This document shows, piece after piece, positions 53,805 through 62,526 of a DNA stretch of 64,000 bases. Source of the stretch: Anaerocolumna sp. AGMB13020 (GTDB lineage Bacteria > Bacillota > Clostridia > Lachnospirales > Lachnospiraceae); assembly GCF_033100115.1 (NCBI RefSeq), contig NZ_CP136910.1:3248001-3312000 (forward strand), in the 5' to 3' direction. A program made the translations under genes and the position numbers. The stretch's first letter is position 1. Every line of letters begins with the position of its first letter. The notes under the pieces are model-generated. The model did no database searches. It saw only the letters and a program-made list of their open reading frames with translations, and had not been told where the DNA came from.

Positions 53805-55562
53805 AACAAAAGTGCAATTTTACATATTCCTCAGTCTCAGTATGCTTTTCCAAACAGCGAGTTTAATATGACCATTCGTTTAAGGGCAGCAGTGGAAGAC
53901 ACAATCACCTGCAGTTTATACATCGGGGACAGAGCCTGCAGCAAGAGCCCGGTGGAATTTACCCGTCTGCCCATGAAGGTTGTTGTGAAAGACGAAGTTT
54001 TTGCTTATTATGAGGCGGTATTTGATACAACCTTTAACAGGGTATGCTATTATTTCAAACTGGAGGAAGGAGAGGACTGGGTATATTATTACGCCGATAG
54101 ATTTACCAGAGACTTACCGGATATAACACTGGAAGGCAGGTTCATTGAAGGGCGCAGTGAATATTATCAGTATCCCTTTATCCTGAGAGAGGAAATACCG
54201 GTGGTACCGGAATGGTTTAAGGAGGCAGTGGTCTATAACATTTTTCCTGACAGCTTTGCCACTGGAAAAGAAACCTTAAATAGAACAGAGAAACAGCTTA
54301 AATTAAAAGATGGAAACTTATCAAAGGGATCCCTGGGCGGGACTATACAGGGAATCAAGGAAAATGTTGATTATATGAAAGAACTGGGATTTAACTGCAT
54401 CTATCTGAATCCCATTTTTACGGCAGGAGAATATCATAAATATGATCTGCTGGACTATTACCATATCGATCCATGTCTTGGCAGTGATAAAGAATTTAAA
54501 GAGTTGGTGGAAGTAATTCACAGTAAGGGGATGCGCATTGTTATTGATGGTGTCTTTAATCATTGCAGCTGGTATTTCTTTGCTTTTGATGACGTAGTAA
54601 GGAACGGGGAGAAATCAATATACAAAGACTGGTTTTATGACCTTACCTTTCCGGTTATCAGGCCGGAGAGCGGTGAGATACCGGAATATGCCTGCTTTGC
54701 CTATGAGAAGAAAATGCCAAAGCTCAATACCTCTAACCTGAAAGTGCAGGAATATTTTATTGGAGTCTGCAGGCACTGGCTTAAGGAATATAAGGTAGAT
54801 GGCTGGCGTCTGGATGTTGCAAATGAGGTGGCAAGAGATTTCTGGAGAGCGTTTCGAAAGGCGGCCAGGGAGGAAAATCCGGAGGCAGTACTAATCGGTG
54901 AGGTGTGGGAAAATGCAGAAACCTGGCTTAGGGGAGATGCCTTTGATTCCACTATGAACTATGATTTTAGAAAACATTGCAGAGAGTTTTTTGCCTTTGG
55001 CAGCAGGGATGCCTTTCAGTTTGCCGGAGACATTGGAGCCATGCTGCTTCGGTATCCCACTAACATCGCACTGGGGCAGCTGAATTTACTGGATACCCAT
55101 GATGTGCCGCGATTCCTGTCTCTTTGCAGGCAGGATATGAGGAGGTGGAAGCTTGCCTATATCTTTCTGATGCTGTTTCCCGGCGTTCCCAGCCTGTTCT
55201 ACGGAGATGAGAAGAAAATTTTCGGGATAACAGAAGCAGAATACAGAAAGCCTATGGAGTGGCAGAGCAAGGACGAGGACTTTGAAGCATTTATAAAGGA
55301 GGTTCTTTCCATAAGGAAGAAATATATTACCGCTGCCGCCGGGTATGAGGCTGTTCAGGCAGAGAAAGGAAGCAGGTTGTATTCCTTTGTCCGAAGAGGC
55401 TTAAGTTCAAGAATCCTTGTTTGTTTAAATGCCGGGGAACAGGAGGAAGTGACAGATATTCCGGAAAATGCCGTGAAATTACTGGAGTATAACGTTATGG
55501 ACAGAGACAGAAACCAGGCAACGATTTTAGCATTTGGATTTGGTATTTATCTTATAGAGTAA
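53802..55562 (+). CDS. GH13 cyclomaltodextrinase/neopullulanase-like enzyme
   Basis: The roughly 586-residue cytoplasmic alpha-glucan hydrolase has an N-terminal CBM34-like beta domain (about residues 1-120) and the GH13 barrel with all catalytic regions: DGVFNH at 249-254, nucleophile Asp338 in GWRLDVANEV, acid Glu367 in LIGEVWENA and Asp434 in LLDTHDVPRF. It would break down maltodextrins brought in by the preceding ABC importer. An ATG at 53790 is an alternative start. The final codons (LIE, stop) already lie within the 16-bp tandem repeat that follows. Confidence 0.9.
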   Translation: MNKSAILHIPQSQYAFPNSEFNMTIRLRAAVEDTITCSLYIGDRACSKSPVEFTRLPMKVVVKDEVFAYYEAVFDTTFNRVCYYFKLEEGEDWVYYYADRFTRDLPDITLEGRFIEGRSEYYQYPFILREEIPVVPEWFKEAVVYNIFPDSFATGKETLNRTEKQLKLKDGNLSKGSLGGTIQGIKENVDYMKELGFNCIYLNPIFTAGEYHKYDLLDYYHIDPCLGSDKEFKELVEVIHSKGMRIVIDGVFNHCSWYFFAFDDVVRNGEKSIYKDWFYDLTFPVIRPESGEIPEYACFAYEKKMPKLNTSNLKVQEYFIGVCRHWLKEYKVDGWRLDVANEVARDFWRAFRKAAREENPEAVLIGEVWENAETWLRGDAFDSTMNYDFRKHCREFFAFGSRDAFQFAGDIGAMLLRYPTNIALGQLNLLDTHDVPRFLSLCRQDMRRWKLAYIFLMLFPGVPSLFYGDEKKIFGITEAEYRKPMEWQSKDEDFEAFIKEVLSIRKKYITAAAGYEAVQAEKGSRLYSFVRRGLSSRILVCLNAGEQEEVTDIPENAVKLLEYNVMDRDRNQATILAFGFGIYLIE

Positions 55563-55800
55563 ATGTCTTATAGAGTGATATTTTGTAGAGAAGATATTTT
55601 GTAGAGAAGATATTTTATAGAGAAGATATTTTATAGAGAAGATATTTTATAGAGAAGATATTTTGTAGAGAAGGTATTTTATAGAGTAAATATTTTTATA
55701 GAATAAATATTTTTTAGAGTAATTATTTTATAGAGTAATTATATTAAACAGTATATATTAAAGAGTAGATATTTTATAAAGTAGTTATTTTACAAAGTTG
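55551..55800 (+). repeat. 16-bp tandem repeat array downstream of the GH13 gene
   Basis: About sixteen degenerate units of the type TAGAGAAGATATTTTA recur every 16 bp (tagag at 55555, 55571, 55586, 55602, 55618, 55634, 55650, 55666, 55682 and on). The array begins inside the last codons of the GH13 gene and decays toward 55800. It is not CRISPR-like because there are no spacers. Confidence 0.88.
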
Positions 55801-56237
55801 ATTTCATTAAAAGGAAAAGCTGATAATTGCAAGCTTTTATAGATTAGCAATCAGTAGAGTAGTATGTTATAAAGTGAATGTGTTTTTAAATTTGTTTAGC
55901 AGGGCTGTTACAGGAATACAGATTTGCGGATATGATTTTCCTCCTGGCATTTTGGCTGACAGATGATGTGATTTGTGTTGAAAGCGGGCTTTTTATGTAC
56001 GTTTACAGCAGATAAATCTTATCGGAGGTCAGGTAAATTGCTGATGAGATAAATTCTTTCCGAAAAGCTGCATTTTAGGACAGTCCTTTTTCAATGTTTC
56101 TAAAGCGGTTGAAATGACGTAACCCATAGGTTATAATGAGTCATACAGAAAACTCAGAAGGAGTTGTGTTACTCTGACAAAAAACGTAATATGATAATAA
56201 AGAGCGGAGTAAAATGGTTATTTAGAAAGAGGTTAGG
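55801..56237 (+). other. AT-rich gap before yhaM
   Basis: No gene is seen. An interrupted hairpin (CTGAT-ATTGC/GCAATCAG) lies at about 55818-55853 and the yhaM promoter at 56109-56137. Confidence 0.5.
56109..56137 (+). promoter_or_regulatory. Sigma-A promoter for yhaM
   Basis: TTGAAA (56109-56114) and TATAAT (56132-56137), spacer 17 bp, 101 nt before the start codon. Confidence 0.8.
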
Positions 56238-57179
56238 ATGAGATACATTAATGATTTAAGAGATGGGGAAATGATTTCTGAAACCTATCTGTGCAAAACA
56301 AAGCAATCACTAAAGACGAAGGCTGGCAAGAGTTACTATTCCCTGCTGCTACAGGATAAATCTGGAACATTGGACGGTAAGGTATGGGAGTTATCCCAAG
56401 GTATCGACCATTTTGAAAGCATGGAATACATTCACGTAGAGGGGCAGGTCGTGAATTTTCAAGGGGCAATTCAGCTTAATGTCAAGAGAGTCCGCAGAAG
56501 TCATGAAGGAGAATATGATCCGGCGGATTTTGTGCCTACTTCGGGGAAAAATATCAATGAGATGTACAGTGAGCTGTTAAAATATATCAGTAAAACAAAA
56601 GATAACAACCTTAGAAAACTCTTAGAGAGCTTTTTTGTAGAGGATTCTGATTTTGCGGACAGGTTTAAGAGACATTCTGCGGCTAAAAGTGTACACCATA
56701 GTTTTGTTGGCGGTCTTTTAGAGCATACTTTAGGTGTGGTAAGACTATGTGATTATTATGCAGACCATTATCCGCTATTAAATAGAGATTTACTGGTTGC
56801 CGCAGCCATGTTCCATGATATCGGAAAGATGGAAGAGCTGTCTCGTTTTCCGGAGAATGATTATACCGATGATGGTCAGCTGCTGGGACATATTTATATC
56901 GGCACGGAAGTTATCAGTGCCAGAATCAAAACAATACCTGGCTTCCCGCCTGCCTTAGCCTCTCAGCTAAAACACTGTATCCTTGCACACCATGGTGAGC
57001 TGGAATACGGTTCTCCTAAAAAACCTGCTATTATTGAAGCACTGGCACTTAATTTTGCAGACAATACGGATGCAAAGCTTCAGACTATGACGGAATTCTT
57101 AAACGGTGGAGATGAAAAAGCTACCTGGCTTGGTATGAACAGATTGTTCGAATCCAATATCAGAAGGACTGTCTTTTAA
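56238..57179 (+). CDS. yhaM: 3'-5' exoribonuclease YhaM
   Basis: YhaM-type enzymes trim 3' ends of RNA and act on single-stranded DNA. The 313-residue protein has an N-terminal OB-fold (GKSYYSLLLQDKSGTLDGKV; EYIHVEGQVVNFQGAIQLNV) and a C-terminal HD domain (KSVHHSFVGGLLEHTLGVVR; AAMFHDIGKMEEL; KHCILAHHGE). Length and layout match B. subtilis YhaM. AGAAAGAGG precedes the ATG. Confidence 0.93.
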   Translation: MRYINDLRDGEMISETYLCKTKQSLKTKAGKSYYSLLLQDKSGTLDGKVWELSQGIDHFESMEYIHVEGQVVNFQGAIQLNVKRVRRSHEGEYDPADFVPTSGKNINEMYSELLKYISKTKDNNLRKLLESFFVEDSDFADRFKRHSAAKSVHHSFVGGLLEHTLGVVRLCDYYADHYPLLNRDLLVAAAMFHDIGKMEELSRFPENDYTDDGQLLGHIYIGTEVISARIKTIPGFPPALASQLKHCILAHHGELEYGSPKKPAIIEALALNFADNTDAKLQTMTEFLNGGDEKATWLGMNRLFESNIRRTVF

Positions 57180-57201
57180 GATGTAACGGAAGGAATAAAC
57201 G

Positions 57202-58629
57202 GTGAAAGAAGATACTGTCTTAAAGAAAAATGAAGAGTGCACCATAACCATAGAGGATATGGGAAATGACGGAGAGGGTATTGGCAAATACCAGGGTTAC
57301 ACCTTATTTGTTAAGAATGCTTTAGTTGGTGATACCGTTCGTGTCAGAGCAATGAAGTGTAAAAAGAATTACGGTTACGCCAGGCTTATGGAAATAATAG
57401 AACCCTCACCCTACCGGGTGGAACCCAAGTGCAGCATTGCCACTCAGTGCGGCGGCTGTACGTTGCAGCACCTGGATTATAAGGAGCAGCTTCACAGAAA
57501 ACAAAAGAAAGTAACTGACTGTATTGAAAGGCTGGGAGGGATTACAGAGGGATATACCCTTTACCCCATTATTGGGATGGAAAATCCTTATTATTACCGT
57601 AACAAAGCTCAATTCCCGGTACGAAGAAATAAAGATGGAAAGGTAGCCATTGGTTTCTATGCCGGTGGTACCCATTCAATTATAGATACGGAGCATTGCT
57701 GTATTCAGGCGAAGGAAAATGAGGATATTATAAGAGTTGTCCGAAAATTTCTGGAGGAAGAGAATATCAGCATATACGACGAAGAGACGCATAAAGGCCT
57801 GGTAAGGCATATTCTTACCCGCGTAGGTTATGTTACCAAAGAGATTATGGTCTGCCTTGTGATTAATGGTAAAGATTTGCCTGTTAAGGAGAAGTTGATA
57901 GAGAAACTTAAGGAAATACCGGGGATGAAGAGCATTTCCCTGAACGTCAACAAGGAGAAGTCCAATGTCATACTAGGGGATAAGGTGATTGGGCTTTGGG
58001 ACAAGTCTCTTGAGGCTGAGGGCTGGGAAAAAGATAAGTCTGCTATTACTCCTTATATTACGGATTATATCGGGGAAGTCAGATTTCGTATATCACCCCT
58101 CTCTTTTTATCAGGTTAACCCTGTTCAGACAAAAGTTTTATATGAAAAGGCACTGGAATTTGCTGATTTAAAAGGCAATGAGACGGTCTGGGATCTGTAT
58201 TGCGGAATCGGAACCATTTCTTTATTTTTGGCAGAGAAAGCGAAGCAGGTATACGGTGTTGAGATAATACCTCAGGCCATCGATGATGCCAGGGAGAATG
58301 CAAAGCTGAATGGGATAGAGAATGCTGAATTTTTTGTTGGCGCGGCGGAAGAGGTGCTTCCGGAGAAATACAGCAAGGAACAGATTTATGCAGAGGTCAT
58401 CGTGGTGGATCCGCCCAGAAAAGGATGCGAAGAAAGTCTTCTGGATACCATCGTTGCGATGGCACCAGAGAAAGTTGTTTATGTTTCCTGTGATCCTGCC
58501 ACCCTTGGGAGAGATATTAAGTATCTTAGCAGCAGGGGGTATGAACTTAAGAAGGTTCAGCCGGTAGACCAGTTCCCACATACGGGACATGTGGAGACCG
58601 TCTGTTGTCTACAAAAGGTGAATATGTAG
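57202..58629 (+). CDS. rlmD: 23S rRNA (uracil-5-)-methyltransferase, RlmD/RlmCD type
   Basis: This SAM-dependent methyltransferase forms m5U in 23S rRNA. The 475-residue protein has an N-terminal TRAM domain, a 4Fe-4S cluster region (CSIATQCGGCTLQHLDYKEQ), SAM motif WDLYCGIGTISLFLAEKA, VVDPPRKGCEES and the catalytic Cys in VYVSCDPATLGRD. Firmicute members often modify two uridines (RlmCD); the exact target cannot be told. The start is GTG at 57202, 22 nt after yhaM, with ACGGAAGGAA upstream; the pair is probably cotranscribed. Confidence 0.92.
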   Translation: MKEDTVLKKNEECTITIEDMGNDGEGIGKYQGYTLFVKNALVGDTVRVRAMKCKKNYGYARLMEIIEPSPYRVEPKCSIATQCGGCTLQHLDYKEQLHRKQKKVTDCIERLGGITEGYTLYPIIGMENPYYYRNKAQFPVRRNKDGKVAIGFYAGGTHSIIDTEHCCIQAKENEDIIRVVRKFLEEENISIYDEETHKGLVRHILTRVGYVTKEIMVCLVINGKDLPVKEKLIEKLKEIPGMKSISLNVNKEKSNVILGDKVIGLWDKSLEAEGWEKDKSAITPYITDYIGEVRFRISPLSFYQVNPVQTKVLYEKALEFADLKGNETVWDLYCGIGTISLFLAEKAKQVYGVEIIPQAIDDARENAKLNGIENAEFFVGAAEEVLPEKYSKEQIYAEVIVVDPPRKGCEESLLDTIVAMAPEKVVYVSCDPATLGRDIKYLSSRGYELKKVQPVDQFPHTGHVETVCCLQKVNM

Positions 58630-58828
58630 AAATCCTTGGAGTTACGCACTTTGCGGGGTTTTTTAAGTTCACTGGAAATTAAATTTTGGAAGAAAAAAAG
58701 ATTTTGGGCGAGATTAAAGTCTCGGTAGTTATAGAACTGGTATGAGTAGACACAAAAATATATCGTTCATAAATCGATTTATTTTAGTAAAATAAACCAT
58801 CAACAACTTTAAACGAAAAAGCCGAATG

Positions 58829-58881
58829 ACCGCATGTTTTCAACATCTCTGATGTGAAAGCAGGCGGTCTTATTTTTTTGC
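58829..58881 (+). terminator. Intrinsic terminator upstream of the defence island
   Basis: GACCGC...CATC and GATG...GCGGTC form a long imperfect stem (about 58829-58872) followed by TTATTTTTTT. Confidence 0.8.
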
Positions 58882-58891
58882 CAGTTTTCAC

Positions 58892-59176
58892 ATGATACCT
58901 ACGATAATAGCTAAATATGAGTTGGAAAGGCTGACAGAGAAACAGAAATCCTTGTATCTGAATCGAACAGAGTTTAAGAGAAAATCATCGCGTAATATTG
59001 ATTGGGATTCTATTATTTCTACAGAACAAGAATACAGGAAACAGCTGGATGACATTAATCTGGAAAAGAAGAGACTACAGAAAGAAATCAATATTGGAAA
59101 TCGTTGCCTGAAAGAAGTACTTTATATTGGTCTTTTGGTTCCAGAGAGTATTGAAAATGAAATGTATATGATGTGA
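58892..59176 (+). CDS. Doubtful small hypothetical protein
   Basis: The 94-codon frame encodes a Lys/Glu/Arg-rich, probably helical protein (ELERLTEKQKSLYL; RKQLDDINLEKKRLQKEI). Its composition looks protein-like, but no ribosome-binding site precedes the ATG, and it begins 10 nt after a terminator. It may be a remnant of a larger gene at the island edge. I do not recognise it. Confidence 0.3.
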   Translation: MIPTIIAKYELERLTEKQKSLYLNRTEFKRKSSRNIDWDSIISTEQEYRKQLDDINLEKKRLQKEINIGNRCLKEVLYIGLLVPESIENEMYMM

Positions 59177-59373
59177 AAGTACCTAGAAAGGCCATGGTAA
59201 CTTAAGTCAATTGGAATTACATATCAGTATATTTCTGATGAAACAGAAGAGTTATTGTAGGCTTGAAGAGACATTACGAAAGAAATCTGATAGTAAGCAA
59301 TATTATAGAGAATGAGTAAAAATAAGATAATATCAGTAACAAAATAACAATAATTATTATGTAAAGTAGGTAG

Positions 59374-59419
59374 CTGCAAAACATTTAGTATTGACATACT
59401 AAATGTTTTGCAGTATGAT
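59374..59419 (+). promoter_or_regulatory. Promoter of the restriction-modification operon embedded in a perfect 17-bp inverted repeat
   Basis: CTGCAAAACATTTAGTA (59374-59390) and its exact complement 59397-59413 flank TTGACA (59391-59396). TATGAT (59414-59419) follows immediately, giving a -35, 17-bp spacer and -10 in which the spacer is the right arm. A strong ribosome-binding site and GTG start lie 25 nt further on. This is the layout of an operator for a dimeric autorepressor. Confidence 0.88.
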
Positions 59420-59443
59420 ACAATTGTGATAGGAGGTGCCTTA

Positions 59444-61024
59444 GTGAATAATACAATTTTAGATGGGATCAATCTATTATATCAGCGTGGAGTCACGTCA
59501 AGAGAGGAACTTCTCATTGAGTTTTTACGCGTGAAGATGACTCAAAAATATGTAAAGAAGAACACCAGTGTAGATGTACTTTTTTCTAAAATGAAAGAAG
59601 TAACGGAACACGAACTTGGAATGTATAATGCAGACCGGGTTGATTTTCAGAATATGTTTCATGCGTTTCAGGATGCAGATACTATAGAATTTGTTACTTA
59701 TGTTTATAAAGATGACAAAGGTGGAAGCGTTGTTAGCCCTAGATGCCTCACAGATAATATGAAGGAAAGGATTCTTCATATAAAGCCAAAAAACATGTTG
59801 ATAACAGAAGCAGAAAAACATCTGAATGGTTTAAATGATTTAGTCGAAGCTTGCAGTGGTAAAGTAACATTAACAAGTCAGAATAAAAAATTTTATCTTC
59901 TGCTACAGATGGTTTATGAAAATCAAGACAACGTGCAGGTTAAACATCTTTCGATATACAAAGATTTATTGGTTGAGGACAGATATGATTATATATTCTG
60001 TTTACCAGCATTTGGGTTCAAAATGAATGATGTACCTGACATTTTTTATACCAGAGACTCAGATGGTATAGCATTACAGAATCTACTGAATTACTTAAAT
60101 AATAGTGGGAAATTAGATTATATTTCGCCAGCAAAACTTCTTTTTTCGGCTATGGGATTTGAAAAGTTAAGGAAGGATGTAGAAGAAAATTTTGCATTAG
60201 AGAGTTTGTTTATTCTTCCAGATGGTCTTTTTAGACCTTGGACTGCTATCAAAACATATTTACTTTCCATAACCAAGGAAAATAAGAAGAATTTGCTCAT
60301 TGGTTCTTTCGAAATCAAAAAAGATTGTTTTCAATATGATGAAAAACGAGAAATATCATATGCAGAATTTTTAAACCATGAGGATTGGAGAATAGAACTT
60401 CTCTTATCAGACGAAAAGGAATGTTTGCAGCAATTCAAAACCTCAGATATTCCAAAGAAAAAACTGAAAGATGTCGCAGAGATATTTCGAGGAAAATCGA
60501 TCTTGAAGAAAGATGCACTGATCGGTGATATTGCCGTACTAAATATCAGCAATATAGAAAATGGTGAAATCAATTACAATGATCTTGAAACAATTCGTGA
60601 AGACGAACGAAAAATCAAGAGGTATGAACTTCTTCAAGAGGATGTTGTTTTATCTTGTAGGGGAACCGCTATTAAATCAGCAGTGTATGAACAGCAAGAA
60701 CAAATTGTGATTGCATCATCCAATATCATTGTTATTCGACCAGGGAAAGAAATACTAGGTGATTATGTTAAAATATTCTTTGATACACCAGTAGGAATTA
60801 TGATGATAAAAAGTTTCCAAAGAGGAAGTACAGTAATGAATATTAATCATACAGATATTATGGAAATGGAAATACCAATACTTCCAATGGAAAAACAAAG
60901 AGAAATGGTAAATTCTTATAAACAAGAAATAGAAATATATAAAAAGGCAGTTCTGGAAGCGACTCAAAAGTTGGAGCAGACAAAGAATGAAATATACAAT
61001 GTATTACAGGGAGGAAATATATAA
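59444..61024 (+). CDS. Degenerate N6-methylase domain fused to an HsdS-type target-recognition domain
   Basis: The 526-residue protein is the first gene of a type I restriction-modification operon. Residues about 1-320 resemble the HsdM/N6_Mtase fold (LNYLNNSGKLDYISPAKLLF; ENFALESLFILPDGLFRPWT), but the SAM motif DPxxGSG is missing and NPPF is replaced by LPAF (residues 187-190, YDYIFCLPAFG), so it is unlikely to methylate. Residues about 336-526 form one target-recognition domain with the C-terminal coiled coil of HsdS (LKDVAEIFRGKSILKK; FQRGSTVMNINHTDIMEMEI; LPMEKQREMVNSYKQEIEIY). The start is GTG at 59444 after AGGAGGTG. Its stop overlaps the hsdM ATG by 1 nt. Confidence 0.75.
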   Translation: MNNTILDGINLLYQRGVTSREELLIEFLRVKMTQKYVKKNTSVDVLFSKMKEVTEHELGMYNADRVDFQNMFHAFQDADTIEFVTYVYKDDKGGSVVSPRCLTDNMKERILHIKPKNMLITEAEKHLNGLNDLVEACSGKVTLTSQNKKFYLLLQMVYENQDNVQVKHLSIYKDLLVEDRYDYIFCLPAFGFKMNDVPDIFYTRDSDGIALQNLLNYLNNSGKLDYISPAKLLFSAMGFEKLRKDVEENFALESLFILPDGLFRPWTAIKTYLLSITKENKKNLLIGSFEIKKDCFQYDEKREISYAEFLNHEDWRIELLLSDEKECLQQFKTSDIPKKKLKDVAEIFRGKSILKKDALIGDIAVLNISNIENGEINYNDLETIREDERKIKRYELLQEDVVLSCRGTAIKSAVYEQQEQIVIASSNIIVIRPGKEILGDYVKIFFDTPVGIMMIKSFQRGSTVMNINHTDIMEMEIPILPMEKQREMVNSYKQEIEIYKKAVLEATQKLEQTKNEIYNVLQGGNI

Positions 61025-62526
61025 TGGCTGACGTTACATTAGGATTTGAAAACCAGTTATGGGATATGGCAGATAAAATGCGAGGAAGAATGGGTGTAAA
61101 AGATACAGAATACGGAAATGTTGTATTAGGACTTATTTTTCTAAAATATATCTCTGATAGCTTTGATGAAAGATACAATGAGCTAAAAGAAGAAGGAGAT
61201 GGTTTTGAAGAAGACCGAGATGCCTATACAGAGAAGAATGTGTTCTTTGTCCCACCATCTGCAAGATGGGAATTCATCAAGAAAAGTGCAAAATTACCGA
61301 CAATTGGTCAGATTATTGACGATGCTATGATTGCTATTGAAAGAGAAAATAAAACATTGAAGAGTGTTCTTCCAAAAACATATGCAAGACAGGAAATTAA
61401 TAAGCAGGTGTTAGGAGAATTGGTGGATTTATTTTCTTTCAATCTTGGAAGTAAAGAAGCGAAGGCTCAGGATATCCTTGGAAGAGTATATGAGTATTTC
61501 CTTGGAAACTTTGGATCTACAGAAGGAGAATACTATACACCGCCTTCGATTGTACAGTTATTAGTAGATATGATTGAACCATATGAAGGGCGCGTTTACG
61601 ATCCTTGTTGTGGAAGTGGAGGTATGTTTGTACAGTCTGCAAAGTTTGTGAAAGCTCACGAAGGCAAAGTCGATAATATCCACATTCATGGGCAAGAATC
61701 TATCGCAGAGACGTGGAGGCTTTGTAAAATGAATCTAGCCATACGTGGTATAGATGGAAATCTTGGACAGGAAAACGCAGATACGTTTGGAAATGATCAG
61801 CATAAAGGTTTGAAAGCTGATTATATCTTAGCCAATCCTCCGTTTAATATAAAAGATTGGGGTGGAGCGAATCTCAAAGAAGACTTGCGTTGGAAATACG
61901 GTACACCTCCAGAAGGGAATGCGAATTATGCTTGGATTGAGCATATTATTAGTAAGATGTCTCCGCGAGGAGTGGCAGGCTTCGTTTTAGCTAATGGTTC
62001 TATGAGCACGACACAAAAACAAGAGGTTGCTATACGAAAGAATATAATCGAGTATGGAAAACTAGTAGATTGCATTGTTGCATTGCCTTCAAATTTATTT
62101 TATAACGTAACAATTCCTGTTTGTCTTTGGTTCTTATCCAGAAAAAGAGATAACAGGAAAGATAAAATCTTATTTATTGACGCAAGAAAAATGGGTACAA
62201 TGGAAACCAGAAAACATCGAATACTTGAAAATGAGGAAATTCAAAAAATATGTTTAACCTACCATAACTGGCGAGATGGAAAAGATGAATATCAAGATGA
62301 ACAAGGATTTTGTAAATCTGTTAGTTTGGAAGATGTTAGAAGTACTGGAGATTATATTCTTACACCAGGAAGATATGTAGGAATTGAAGAACAAGAAGAT
62401 GATAGCGAAGTGTTTGAAGATAAAATGGATCAGCTGGCAAATGAACTTGGGATACTCTTTTCAAAAAGCCATGAGCTCGAAAATAGAATAATAAAAAATT
62501 TGGGGGCTTTAGGGTATGAAATTTGA
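61024..62526 (+). CDS. hsdM: Type I restriction-modification methyltransferase subunit
   Basis: HsdM is the modification subunit that methylates adenine within the site chosen by HsdS. The 500-residue protein has an N-terminal HsdM helical domain (ENQLWDMADKMRGRMGVKDT, EYGNVVLGLIFLKYISDSF), the SAM motif DPCCGSGGMF starting at residue 193 and the catalytic NPPF at 271 (ILANPPFNIKDW). All motifs are intact. It overlaps hsdS by 11 nt. The restriction subunit HsdR is not in the window. Confidence 0.95.
   Translation: MADVTLGFENQLWDMADKMRGRMGVKDTEYGNVVLGLIFLKYISDSFDERYNELKEEGDGFEEDRDAYTEKNVFFVPPSARWEFIKKSAKLPTIGQIIDDAMIAIERENKTLKSVLPKTYARQEINKQVLGELVDLFSFNLGSKEAKAQDILGRVYEYFLGNFGSTEGEYYTPPSIVQLLVDMIEPYEGRVYDPCCGSGGMFVQSAKFVKAHEGKVDNIHIHGQESIAETWRLCKMNLAIRGIDGNLGQENADTFGNDQHKGLKADYILANPPFNIKDWGGANLKEDLRWKYGTPPEGNANYAWIEHIISKMSPRGVAGFVLANGSMSTTQKQEVAIRKNIIEYGKLVDCIVALPSNLFYNVTIPVCLWFLSRKRDNRKDKILFIDARKMGTMETRKHRILENEEIQKICLTYHNWRDGKDEYQDEQGFCKSVSLEDVRSTGDYILTPGRYVGIEEQEDDSEVFEDKMDQLANELGILFSKSHELENRIIKNLGALGYEI

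Larger units (their letters stand above)
58630..59443 (+). other. Boundary region between the housekeeping genes and the defence island
   Basis: These 814 bp hold a terminator (58829-58881), a doubtful 94-codon open frame (58892-59176) and the palindromic promoter of the restriction-modification operon (59374-59419). The rest is AT-rich without recognisable features. Confidence 0.55.

Noticed and set aside
55551..55800. Possible CRISPR array
   Set aside because: Units of 16 bp abut each other with no unique spacers, and no cas genes are present.
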